DNA of 9,804 nt from assembly GCA_012031335.1 (NCBI GenBank), contig JAAUTT010000095.1:1-9804 (forward strand), written 5' to 3'. Every line of letters begins with the position of its first letter. The stretch's first letter is position 1. Both the position numbers and the translations under genes were made by a program. The notes beneath the pieces are model-generated. The model ran no database searches and had not been told where the DNA came from. It was given only the letters and a program-made list of their open reading frames with translations. Source of the DNA: Bacteroidales bacterium. GTDB lineage: Bacteria; Bacteroidota; Bacteroidia; Bacteroidales; JAAUTT01. This document shows, piece by piece, positions 1 through 6,495 of this stretch.

Positions 1-25
1 CCCTTTTATAAGCTTTTTATATTTT

Positions 26-421
26 ATGAATATGATACTAGAGATAAGTTTCAGCAATATCGATTTTAGATCGATATTGGTCTGTGTTGTAGGTATTGGA
101 GTTGTGTTCGCCGCATTAGCGCTTTTGGTAATTGTATTTACCAATATCCCCAAAATTGGACACTTTTTTATTAAGGTGAAACTCCATGGATTTAAAGGAG
201 CACTAGGGTTAAACGACAAAAAGGATACAGAGGATAAGGGTGTTTTTAAAGAATTGGATTTACGTGGAGGTGATAGCGCAGCAATTGCAGCTGCAATTTA
301 TTTATTTTTAAACGAAATTCATGACGATGAAAACAGGGTAATGACCATAAAACGTGTTGCCCGTACTTATTCGCCCTGGAATTCGAAAATCTATGGTGTA
401 AACTGGCTTAGAAGTAAATAA
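26..421 (+). CDS. oadG: Sodium-pump decarboxylase gamma subunit (OadG family)
   Basis: Small membrane protein of 131 residues. One transmembrane helix is visible at about residues 17-41, followed by a charged cytoplasmic region and a C-terminal part containing the motif YSPWNSKIYG near the end, which is typical of the OadG proteins of Bacteroidota. In this family the gamma subunit holds the carboxyltransferase and the beta subunit together in Na+-translocating oxaloacetate or methylmalonyl-CoA decarboxylases. The two following genes encode the biotin carrier and the beta subunit, which strongly supports the assignment. The start could be the ATG at 26 or at 32; no Shine-Dalgarno sequence is visible, as is common in this phylum. 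The family is short and divergent, so the call rests on the helix, the C-terminal motif and the gene order. The carboxyltransferase gene expected upstream would lie outside the window. The true substrate cannot be read from this subunit. Confidence 0.88.
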   Translation: MNMILEISFSNIDFRSILVCVVGIGVVFAALALLVIVFTNIPKIGHFFIKVKLHGFKGALGLNDKKDTEDKGVFKELDLRGGDSAAIAAAIYLFLNEIHDDENRVMTIKRVARTYSPWNSKIYGVNWLRSK

Positions 422-472
422 CTTCTTCAGGTAATGATGATTAGTATAAAACAATACAAAAGAAGTATTTAA

Positions 473-904
473 ATGAAAAAGTATAAATTTTCGGTGAATG
501 GAACCGAGTATAATGTTGAAATAATTGACACTATCGATAATGAAATCCATTTAGAAGTGAATGGCACACTGTACCAGGTTGCCATGGAAAAGGAAATAAA
601 GACTTCCAAAACTCCTATTTTGGTAAGGGCAGAAGTTCCACCACCCTCCAGTAAAGAAAAGAAAATACAGAAAACACCAACAAAAACAGCTAATGTGACT
701 GTGAAATCTCCATTGCCGGGAATCATCCTAACAATTGATGTAAAAGAAGGCGATGAAGTAAAAATGGGACAAAAACTGTTAACCATGGAAGCCATGAAAA
801 TGGCAAATAATGTATTGGCTGAAAAAGACGGAGTAGTTAGATCGATAAGGGTAAAACCGAGCGATACGGTTCTGCAGAACGATGTTTTAATGGAAATCGA
901 GTAA
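473..904 (+). CDS. Biotin carboxyl carrier protein of the decarboxylase
   Basis: Protein of 143 residues with a biotin/lipoyl attachment domain at about residues 73-143. The biotinylation motif EAMKM is at residues 106-110, so the acceptor lysine is K109 (codon at 797-799). The flanking PLPG near residue 80 and the glycine-rich turn after it fit a biotinyl domain. The N-terminal 40 residues form a small beta-rich region, followed by a Lys/Pro/Thr-rich linker (about 43-72), the usual mobile arm of such carriers. It would carry the carboxyl group from the carboxyltransferase to the membrane beta subunit. It starts 51 bases after oadG and ends 2 bases before oadB, so the three are almost certainly one operon. 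A role in acetyl-CoA carboxylase (AccB) is less likely given the OadG and OadB neighbours. Biotinylation would need a BirA ligase encoded elsewhere. Confidence 0.92.
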   Translation: MKKYKFSVNGTEYNVEIIDTIDNEIHLEVNGTLYQVAMEKEIKTSKTPILVRAEVPPPSSKEKKIQKTPTKTANVTVKSPLPGIILTIDVKEGDEVKMGQKLLTMEAMKMANNVLAEKDGVVRSIRVKPSDTVLQNDVLMEIE

Positions 905-906
905 TT

Positions 907-2181
907 ATGAAGAGGTTAGTAACTATTGTGGCAGTAATTGCAATACTTGCCATTACAAAAAGTTTTTTTGCACAATCGCCAGACTCTTCTCCTGCTGATA
1001 GTACTGTTAAATCGGAAACTATTGATAATCATGCAGCCGAAGGTCATTCAGCCAGTATCCATGCTTCTGCCAACGAATCTATCGGTCAGGAGAATGAAGA
1101 AAATCTTACCAAGTCGGAGCAGCTTAAAAAGGGATTGTATACCTTTTATGCATACTCCAGCTTTAACAACATGTCCGGTGGTAATCTTATCATGATTGTT
1201 GTAGGTATGATATTCATCTTTTTAGCGATAAAATATGGATATGAGCCTTTATTACTCATTCCTATCGGTATGGGTATCATTATCGGGAATATTCCCTTTA
1301 TGGAAAATGCCGGTCAGGAAATAGGAATTTACGAGCATGGAAGTGTTTTGAACTACCTCTACAAAGGGGTAACTTTAGGGATATATCCACCTCTTATCTT
1401 TCTGGGTATCGGGGCGCTCACCGATTTCTCATCGCTGATTTCCAATCCGCGACTTATGTTGCTGGGTGCTGCCGCTCAAATCGGTATATTCACTACATTT
1501 CTCGGAGCACATTATTTGGGCTTCACATTTGCCGAATCGGGAGCAATCGGAATAATCGGTGGTGCCGATGGTCCTACTGCTATTTTTCTTACCTCCAAGG
1601 TAGCGCCTCATTTTATCGGCCCTATAGCCATTGCCGCTTATTCATATATGGCACTGGTCCCTTTGATTCAACCTCCGGTAATGAAACTGTTGACTACTAA
1701 AAAGGAACGCTTGATTAGAATGAAGCCTCCGAGAGCAGTATCTCAAACTGAAAAAATTCTTTTCCCCATAATCGGATTGCTGCTAACAACATTTATCACA
1801 CCTAGTGCTTTGCCGTTGTTAGGAATGTTGTTTTTCGGAAATCTTCTGAAAGAATCGGGAGTCACAAAACGTCTTGCTATTACCGCAAGCACATCTATGA
1901 TCGATATCGTTACCATTATTCTTGGTCTCACTGTGGGAGCATCCACGCAGGCAAGCGTATTTTTAACCAGTCAGTCTATTATGATATTCGGACTTGGTGC
2001 TATTTCGTTCGCGATAGCTACTGCAGGTGGAGTGTTATTTGCAAAGTTTATGAACTTATTTTTGAGCGCCGAAAATAAAATAAATCCGCTTATCGGAAAT
2101 GCAGGTGTATCAGCAGTTCCAAACAGCGCCAGGGTATCGCAAATGGAAGGATTGAAGGCTGATCCTCGAACCATTTATTAA
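907..2181 (+). CDS. oadB: Sodium-translocating decarboxylase beta subunit (OadB), frameshifted near its 3' end
   Basis: Integral membrane subunit that decarboxylates carboxybiotin and exports Na+. The reading frame gives 424 residues. An N-terminal hydrophobic segment (about 4-22) is followed by an acidic, His/Ser-rich stretch to about residue 75, an extension before the usual OadB start. Hallmarks follow: GALTDF around D173, equivalent to the essential Asp of the Klebsiella enzyme; GADGPT at 219-224; a Tyr-rich YSYMALVP at 245-252; and PLIGNAGVSAVP at 394-405. Many helices lie between. The frame stops with TAA at 2179-2181, but the conserved C-terminal helix (LMHAMAPNVAGVIGSA) is encoded directly after it in another frame (see 2178-2258). 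As written the protein lacks its last helix; a complete copy would have about 450 residues. The start is 2 bases after the biotin carrier gene, implying translational coupling. Methylmalonyl-CoA versus oxaloacetate as substrate is undecided. Confidence 0.93.
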   Translation: MKRLVTIVAVIAILAITKSFFAQSPDSSPADSTVKSETIDNHAAEGHSASIHASANESIGQENEENLTKSEQLKKGLYTFYAYSSFNNMSGGNLIMIVVGMIFIFLAIKYGYEPLLLIPIGMGIIIGNIPFMENAGQEIGIYEHGSVLNYLYKGVTLGIYPPLIFLGIGALTDFSSLISNPRLMLLGAAAQIGIFTTFLGAHYLGFTFAESGAIGIIGGADGPTAIFLTSKVAPHFIGPIAIAAYSYMALVPLIQPPVMKLLTTKKERLIRMKPPRAVSQTEKILFPIIGLLLTTFITPSALPLLGMLFFGNLLKESGVTKRLAITASTSMIDIVTIILGLTVGASTQASVFLTSQSIMIFGLGAISFAIATAGGVLFAKFMNLFLSAENKINPLIGNAGVSAVPNSARVSQMEGLKADPRTIY

Positions 2182-2258
2182 TGCACGCTATGGCACCAAA
2201 CGTTGCCGGAGTTATTGGATCGGCAACTAGCGGCAGGTTATCTTACTCTAGCTTTTAA
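2178..2258 (+). other. Displaced C-terminal tail of oadB (frameshift remnant)
   Basis: Starting with TTA at 2178, the +1-shifted frame reads LMHAMAPNVAGVIGSA, the conserved last helix of OadB. At 2225-2226 the frame changes again, and the original oadB frame continues as LAAGYLTLAF, matching the usual small-residue, hydrophobic end of the family. One T missing at 2178-2179, one extra A at 2225-2226 and one T missing in the run 2253-2256 would restore a full protein ending at a TAA around 2256-2258. All three sites are short homopolymers. The ORF that runs from 2203 through the terminator to 2469 is therefore not a separate gene. Confidence 0.8.
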
Positions 2259-2294
2259 TGAATGGGTAAACTTTCGAAAGTATATTATATATGG

Positions 2295-2322
2295 AAAAAG
2301 GTGCAGCAATGCACCTTTTTTT
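2295..2322 (+). terminator. Rho-independent terminator of the decarboxylase operon
   Basis: Perfect 11-bp stem: AAAAAGGTGCA (2295-2305) pairs with TGCACCTTTTT (2310-2320) around a GCAA tetraloop, followed by more T residues. It lies about 40 bases after the restored end of oadB and before the lipoprotein gene, so it ends the operon. Confidence 0.9.
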
Positions 2323-2382
2323 ATTTATGTTGGTGGGAAACGCAACCTTTTGGTTTTTTATTATCTGTATCATGCAAACTTA

Positions 2383-2419
2383 TTTGATGAAGGGATGTTT
2401 AAGCCTTGCAATAATTTTG
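2383..2419 (+). promoter_or_regulatory. Candidate Bacteroidota promoter upstream of the lipoprotein gene
   Basis: TAATTTTG at 2412-2419 matches the phylum's -7 consensus TAnnTTTG. A TTTG at 2383-2386 could serve as the -33 element, though the spacing of 25 bases is slightly long. It would give a 5' leader of about 100 bases. The stretch 2323-2529 between terminator and gene holds no convincing coding sequence. Confidence 0.45.
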
Positions 2420-2490
2420 TATATTTAATAAAGCTGAGACTAAGACAGAAAGGATTTTTGTTAAAATAAAAAACCAATAAAACACTAACC

Positions 2491-2518
2491 TTTCCGTTAA
2501 AGTTCGAGTATAAATTTG
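2491..2518 (+). promoter_or_regulatory. Second candidate promoter, close to the lipoprotein start
   Basis: TAAATTTG at 2511-2518 is a full match to TAnnTTTG; TTTC at 2491-2494 is a weak -33 element. Transcription would begin near 2525, which favours the ATG at 2554 as start codon because the ATG at 2530 would be almost leaderless. The choice between this and the 2383-2419 element cannot be made from sequence alone. Confidence 0.35.
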
Positions 2519-2529
2519 AGTTTATAAAA

Positions 2530-2772
2530 ATGTTTAACCAAAACAAAGAACGTATGAAACGTGTAAGTCTAGTTTTAATTAGTTTTGCTTTAGTAATTTC
2601 GGGTTTTTTTACAAGTTGTACTGAGGATACTGATACATCATTTGATAAACCAACCATTGATGTTAGGTTGGATGGCACTGATGTTACAGGTACAATCGAA
2701 AAAGCTGAAGGTACTGCCCTTAACTTCGAAATTAAATTTTCGATGGGTGCTGCAGAAGATAAAGTTAACTAA
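2530..2772 (+). CDS. Secreted lipoprotein of unknown function, N-terminal fragment
   Basis: N-terminal part of a gene that seems to run to 3473. From the ATG at 2554 the protein begins with KR, a hydrophobic core and a lipobox-like FFTSC, so a lipoprotein signal peptide (signal peptidase II) is likely, with Cys at residue 30 counted from 2530. The residues after Cys (TEDTD) are acidic, resembling the lipoprotein export signal that sends Bacteroidota lipoproteins to the cell surface. The following 45 residues look like the beta strands of an Ig-like domain. The frame stops at 2770-2772, but one extra A in 2767-2768 would explain this: with it removed the reading continues as DKVTKVRIT and on through the next fragments. 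The start could be 2530 or 2554; the second gives the more typical signal peptide. I do not recognise the family. Confidence 0.65.
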   Translation: MFNQNKERMKRVSLVLISFALVISGFFTSCTEDTDTSFDKPTIDVRLDGTDVTGTIEKAEGTALNFEIKFSMGAAEDKVN

Positions 2773-2923
2773 AGTAAGGATTACTTCAACAATGAGTAAC
2801 AAAACCTTTACTGTCCTTGACTCTTTGCTCGATGCCGGTTTATTCAATGGTGGCGATAAAGAGTTTGTTTATCTTTACAAGACCAGTGTTGGTTCTGCAG
2901 AGGAAAATTTAGTTTTATACTGA
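2769..2923 (+). other. Middle part of the lipoprotein, in a shifted frame
   Basis: The second frame encodes about 50 residues with no start of their own (TKVRITSTMSNKTFTVLDSL and on to EENLVLY), ending in TGA at 2921-2923. They continue the first fragment. A second change, one extra T in the run 2913-2916, would join them to the third frame, which begins YTEDSKSRTQ at about 2917. Confidence 0.6.
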
Positions 2924-3017
2924 AGATTCCAAAAGTAGAACTCAGGAGGAAGTAATTACTATCAAACCTGTTTCAATTGTACCAGTTGGCGAATTTGTTA
3001 CAAAAACAGCAATTTTA

Positions 3018-3473
3018 ATGGGTGCTCAGGATAATTCAACTTATGGAAGTTCTTATTCTATTTCTTTAAATAAGGTAATGACATTGTTATCTGCTAAGGA
3101 AAACTCTGCTGCGGTTGACTTTATGTATTATTATGGTGCCACTAATAAAGCAACTCTTGGATCCCCTTCAAGTACTGATGTTCAGTCTGTATTTAATGCT
3201 ACAAAATTCCCTAATACTAACGTTGCAGGTTGGTCCACCAAGAATTCAACCAACTTTGGTGATGTTACGGTTAGCGATTTCGAAAATATAACACTTGATG
3301 ATTTCAATGCAAAAATAGCAACAATTGGAACAGATAAGCAATCAACTCAATTAGTAAATGGAGAGGTAATTGCTTTTAAAACAGCTACAACTAGTGGACT
3401 TATAAAGGTAACCGAGATAAATACTTTAAGTTCAGCTGGCTCTATCAAGATTACCATTAAAATGAAGAAATAA
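3018..3473 (+). CDS. Secreted lipoprotein of unknown function, C-terminal fragment
   Basis: Open reading of 151 residues from an ATG at 3018. The same frame is open back to about 2917 and carries about 33 more residues that connect to the middle fragment, so the ATG is probably internal. The restored protein from 2554 would have about 305 residues. This part is rich in Ser, Thr, Asn and Asp and has alternating hydrophobic residues, as in extracellular beta-rich proteins. It contains a Tyr-rich FMYYYG near residue 35 and ends in a basic strand (IKITIKMKK). There are no catalytic motifs or transmembrane segments that I can see. The gene lies alone between two terminators, so it is probably a single-gene unit. 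I cannot assign it to a known family; a surface binding role is only a guess. Confidence 0.65.
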   Translation: MGAQDNSTYGSSYSISLNKVMTLLSAKENSAAVDFMYYYGATNKATLGSPSSTDVQSVFNATKFPNTNVAGWSTKNSTNFGDVTVSDFENITLDDFNAKIATIGTDKQSTQLVNGEVIAFKTATTSGLIKVTEINTLSSAGSIKITIKMKK

Positions 3474-3501
3474 CAGCTTAATTAAAAGCAATCATAAAGA
3501 G

Positions 3502-3525
3502 AAGGGGCCACAAGCCCCTTTTTTT
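3502..3525 (+). terminator. Terminator of the lipoprotein gene
   Basis: Perfect 7-bp stem AAGGGGC (3502-3508) / GCCCCTT (3514-3520) with a 5-base loop and a T run to 3525, about 30 bases after the stop codon at 3473. Confidence 0.9.
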
Positions 3526-3539
3526 ATGTCTCAATAAAC

Positions 3540-3567
3540 AAAAAAAGGGCCTTTACGACCCCTTTCC
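3540..3567 (-). terminator. Terminator of the HU-like gene remnant (minus strand)
   Basis: On the minus strand, AAAGGG (3565-3560) pairs with CCCTTT (3549-3544) and is followed by a T run to about 3540. It sits just after the restored end of the HU-like gene (3586), which suggests that this was once, or still is, a transcribed gene convergent with the lipoprotein gene. Confidence 0.6.
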
Positions 3568-3585
3568 TACCTATACAATTTACTA

Positions 3586-3855
3586 TTATTCACCAGGAAC
3601 AACAACGGTTCTGGCAATTCACTCCTTAATCTGGTCGTCAGCATCAAATATAATGCGAATGTCCTTTATAAGGTTTGCATTCACATCGTCTTTGGTTTCG
3701 ACACCATCGCTCGAAAACGATAAATGAAACGACCCGAAACCATCGAGTTTTACACTGTTACCCTGCATCAGCCATTTGGGAAGCTGATCAATTAAATTCA
3801 CTATTACGTTTTGGACATCGCCGGCCTATAGCCAAGATACTTCGGCCAGGTCCTT
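3586..3855 (-). pseudogene. HU-HIG family histone-like DNA-binding protein, degraded remnant
   Basis: The longest open piece (3619-3801) reads ...IDQLPKWLMQGNSVKLDGFG, then FHLSFSSDGVET, and ends in a strand with IIFDADDQIKE. This is the typical core of the HU-HIG / TIGR01201 proteins of Bacteroidota: helix, LxxGxxVxLxxFG turn, SSxG and the (V/I)xFxP-like strand. The same frame is recognisable upstream (KDLAE, then AGDVQNVIVN) but is cut by a TAG at about 3825. Downstream a TGA at 3619-3621 interrupts IKE-IARTVVVPGE, which ends at a TAA at 3586-3588. The usual N-terminal third (about 40-50 residues of the normal 120-160) is not found. Stops rather than frame changes break it, so real decay is plausible; base errors are the other explanation. 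A non-specific DNA-binding role is known for the family only. Confidence 0.7.
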
Positions 3856-3923
3856 GCAGGAACAAATTCAAATAGTCTTCATTTCATTTATTCAGCAGGA
3901 AAATATTTCAAACTATCGTAAAG

Positions 3924-3948
3924 GAAAATATATACTTGCATACATTTA
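3924..3948 (+). promoter_or_regulatory. Possible promoter of the nitroreductase gene
   Basis: TATACTTG (about 3932-3939) differs from TAnnTTTG at one base and lies about 47 bases before the ATG at 3986. No clear -33 element is seen. The 3856-3985 stretch is AT-rich and I see no gene in it. Confidence 0.25.
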
Positions 3949-3985
3949 TGAGAAATTTCATATTTTTAAGAAAAAAATAAAGCCT

Positions 3986-4510
3986 ATGGATTTTCTGGAA
4001 CTTGCAAAGAAAAGATATTCCTGCCGCAATTATAAGACCGATGCAGTAGAGGAAGAAAAGCTGATGAAAGTGCTTGAAGCTGCCCGGGTAGCACCATCTG
4101 CCGTTAACTATCAGCCGTGGCATTTTTTTATTGTCCGTAATCCCGAAAATAAAGCCAGAATTGCCGAAGCATATCAGCGCGATTGGATGAAAACAGCTCC
4201 GGTTTTACTTATTGCCTGCGGTAATAAACATATCTCCTGGAAAAGAAGTGATGGTAAGGAGCACATGGAAATCGATATCAGTATTGCTATCGACCATCTT
4301 ACCTTGCAGGCTACTGAACTGGGACTGGCTACATGCTGGATATGTAATTTTCAGCCCAAAAAGCTCAAGGAAGTGTTAAAAGTAGCTTCACACCTGGAAC
4401 CTGTTGCAATTATTCCTGTTGGATACCCCGCAGATGAAACCGATATCGAAAGACATTCGAATAAACGTAAGCCTATCAGCGAAATTATTACCTGGGAACT
4501 TCCTGCTTAA
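3986..4510 (+). CDS. Nitroreductase family protein (FMN-dependent oxidoreductase)
   Basis: Protein of 174 residues from the ATG at 3986, complete and unbroken. The N-terminus MDFLELAKKRYSCRNYK carries the R-x-S-x-R pattern (R10, S12, R14) that contacts the FMN phosphate. PSAVNYQPWHFFIV (37-50) holds the Ser, Asn and Gln of the flavin site. AIDHLTLQATELGLATCW (101-118) with H104 matches the second conserved block, and the PVAIIPVGYP strand leads into the C-terminus. Members reduce nitroaromatics, quinones or enones with NAD(P)H, or dehalogenate; the real substrate cannot be told. At 174 residues it is at the short end of the family and has no ferredoxin domain. The frame is open further upstream to 3854, but that part is AT-rich and lacks family similarity, and the ATG at 3986 starts exactly at the conserved N-terminus. 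It is transcribed alone, convergent with the large minus-strand gene. Confidence 0.9.
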   Translation: MDFLELAKKRYSCRNYKTDAVEEEKLMKVLEAARVAPSAVNYQPWHFFIVRNPENKARIAEAYQRDWMKTAPVLLIACGNKHISWKRSDGKEHMEIDISIAIDHLTLQATELGLATCWICNFQPKKLKEVLKVASHLEPVAIIPVGYPADETDIERHSNKRKPISEIITWELPA

Positions 4511-4522
4511 TTTCAATAAAAT

Positions 4523-4556
4523 AAAAAACCCCTGAAGCGAATGCAACAGGGTTTTT
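4523..4556. terminator. Bidirectional terminator between nitroreductase and the large T9SS gene
   Basis: AAAAACCCCTG (4524-4534) pairs with CAGGGTTTTT (4547-4556) with one bulged C; the loop is 12 bases. A run on one side and T run on the other let it serve both convergent genes (stops at 4510 plus and 4574 minus). Confidence 0.85.
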
Positions 4557-4573
4557 ATTATCAATGTTTTCGC

Positions 4574-6490
4574 TTATTCTTTCATAAACTTAAGCGAAGT
4601 CTTATCATTTCCTTTTACGATTTCGAGAATGTATAAACCAACTGGTAAGGATTGTATATCGATCTTATCCTGTAATTTCTCTATTACTTCTGTTTTTACA
4701 GCCTTCCCGGAAGCGGTATACACTGTAACCTTAACAGGAGCGCTTACATTGCCTTTGATGTCAACAAACAGATAATGACTGGCCGGATTGGGGTATATCA
4801 GTATTTCTGTTTCGCTGTTCAGTTTTGCAACGCCGGTGGTGTTTTTATAATGCACTTTAAAGGTTGCAGAAGCGAAGTTGTTTTCAGTCACTACATTGGC
4901 AGGAATCTTAACAGTCACATCTCCGGGAGCGGTAGCTTCCATACTCAGTTTATATGTTCCACTTACCGATTTAACTGTTCCGTTGGTAACTTCAGCATCA
5001 GAATCAGAGAAACCTGTTACACCGGCTGGGAAAGTAACTGCTAAATCAAATGTTTTGGATTTAACAGTATCTCCTCCATTAAATGTAATTGTTGGACGGC
5101 TTTTAACATCGAGCAGTTGAATATCACTGGCAAACGATCCGGATGTTGATTTCTTTCTGAAATACAAGGATGTTCCGGGAGTGAGTGAAACCTTAGTTCC
5201 CGTACCGTCTATCTTTGGCGAGAAATTATCCTGTTCCGAATATTCGATGGTATTATCAGCATTTTCATTGGTCTTTTCATTCACATAATCAACAGTAAAC
5301 GAAGGAGCTGCAGGTTTTGCAGGAACAGCAAGTGTTTTAACCAGCGAACTGAATGCTGATGCTGTGGAGGCATGGCGGAAATATAAAGTTGTACCGGGTA
5401 CAAGGATTAATTTAACGCCACTTCCGGCATTTGCATTGTTGAAAGTATTGGTTTCATCGTATTCAATGCCACTTGTAATATTCTCGGTGGTTGTTCCTGT
5501 CTGGTAATTTATAGTAATTACAGGAGCTGCAGGACGAGCTGGTACAGTAAGCATAGATGCTGATGATGCAAACGAGGAATTGGTGGCCTTCACCCTGAAA
5601 TAGAGATTTGTTCCAGGCGTTAACGACACTTTAACTCCCGTAGCTGTGGTAGCGCTGCTCATATTGGCATTTGTGGAGTATTCTACTGTTGCCGGAACAT
5701 TTGCAGTTGTTTTTTCGGTTGAAAAATCAACAACATAGGCAGGTTGTGCAGGTGCTGCAGGAACATCAAGCGTTTGGATAGCCGACGCAAATGCAGTGGC
5801 TGTGGATTTTGTACGAAGATACAAATCCGTGCCTGGAGTCAGACTTACTTTTGTATTTGTACCTGCAGTAGCTCCGCTCATATTTGAATTAGTTGAATAC
5901 TCAACAGTTGCCGGCACATTTGCCGTTGTGGTTTTATTAACAAAGTCAACTACATAGTTAGGCACAGCAGGAATTGCAGGAACCACCAGATGCTGGATAT
6001 TCGACTGGAATCCTGAACTTGAGGCTTTGGTTCGGAAATACAGATCAGTTCCTGGAGTTAAAGTTAATTTTGTATTGTTCCCCAAAGAAGCTCCGCTCAT
6101 ATTGGCATTTACCGAATATTCGTCAGTTGCCGGAACCACTACATTAGTTTGTTTAGTGGCAAAATCGACGCTGTAATTCGGTGTGGTTTTAGCAGGAATG
6201 TCCAAATGTTGTATGTTTGAAAGGAACACCGAAGCAGTGGCTTTTGTGCGGAAATACAGATCAACTCCGGGAGTTAAAGTTAACTTCGTATTGTTTCCCG
6301 AAGTTGCGCCACTCATATTGGCATTTACCGAATATTCGTCGGTTGCCGGAACTGTTTTATTTGTCAGTGAATTTATAAAATCAACGCCATAGGTCGGAAC
6401 GGTTCTCGAAGGAACATCAAGTGGAAAAGATGTGGAACGGAACTGATCGGAAGTAGCTTTATACCTGAAATAAAGGTCAGTTCCCGGCAC
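4574..6490 (-). CDS. T9SS repeat protein, C-terminal part: units 7-13, Ig-like domain and T9SS sorting signal
   Basis: Unbroken 638-residue frame; the GTG at 6490 is internal to unit 7. Units 8-13 run to residue 468. Units 8 and 9 are nearly the same in protein and DNA, as are stretches of 10 and 11, so the array has grown by recent duplication. Residues 469-548 form an Ig-like domain (NGGDTVKSKTFDLAVTFPAG, later NGTVKSVSGTYKL and VKIPANVV). Residues 560-638 are a T9SS type A sorting domain: LIYPNPA, then VTVYTASGKAVKT, LPVGLYILEI and a basic end KFMKE. This signal is recognised by the type IX machinery and usually cleaved by a sortase (PorU) when the cargo reaches the surface. Stop at 4574-4576, with the shared terminator beyond. 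Confidence 0.88.
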   Translation of the reverse strand: MPGTDLYFRYKATSDQFRSTSFPLDVPSRTVPTYGVDFINSLTNKTVPATDEYSVNANMSGATSGNNTKLTLTPGVDLYFRTKATASVFLSNIQHLDIPAKTTPNYSVDFATKQTNVVVPATDEYSVNANMSGASLGNNTKLTLTPGTDLYFRTKASSSGFQSNIQHLVVPAIPAVPNYVVDFVNKTTTANVPATVEYSTNSNMSGATAGTNTKVSLTPGTDLYLRTKSTATAFASAIQTLDVPAAPAQPAYVVDFSTEKTTANVPATVEYSTNANMSSATTATGVKVSLTPGTNLYFRVKATNSSFASSASMLTVPARPAAPVITINYQTGTTTENITSGIEYDETNTFNNANAGSGVKLILVPGTTLYFRHASTASAFSSLVKTLAVPAKPAAPSFTVDYVNEKTNENADNTIEYSEQDNFSPKIDGTGTKVSLTPGTSLYFRKKSTSGSFASDIQLLDVKSRPTITFNGGDTVKSKTFDLAVTFPAGVTGFSDSDAEVTNGTVKSVSGTYKLSMEATAPGDVTVKIPANVVTENNFASATFKVHYKNTTGVAKLNSETEILIYPNPASHYLFVDIKGNVSAPVKVTVYTASGKAVKTEVIEKLQDKIDIQSLPVGLYILEIVKGNDKTSLKFMKE

Positions 6491-6495
6491 TACAT

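Noticed and set aside
1..25. Shine-Dalgarno or promoter before oadG
   Set aside because: Only 25 AT-rich bases are present and no recognisable element can be defended.
469..795. Minus-strand ORF opposite the biotin carrier
   Set aside because: Shadow of a clearly recognised biotin domain gene on the plus strand.
2203..2469. ORF of 88 residues after oadB
   Set aside because: Its start is the displaced OadB tail (LAAGYLTLAF) and the remainder runs through a strong terminator and promoter region; no independent gene.
3854..3985. Longer N-terminus of the nitroreductase
   Set aside because: The extra 44 residues are AT-rich and low in family similarity; the ATG at 3986 fits the conserved start of the family.
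4775..5120. Plus-strand ORFs inside the large minus-strand gene
   Set aside because: They are antisense readings of the Ig-like and T9SS domains and show no domain pattern of their own; the same holds for plus-strand ORFs at 6183-6392, 6640-7036 and 8144-8518.
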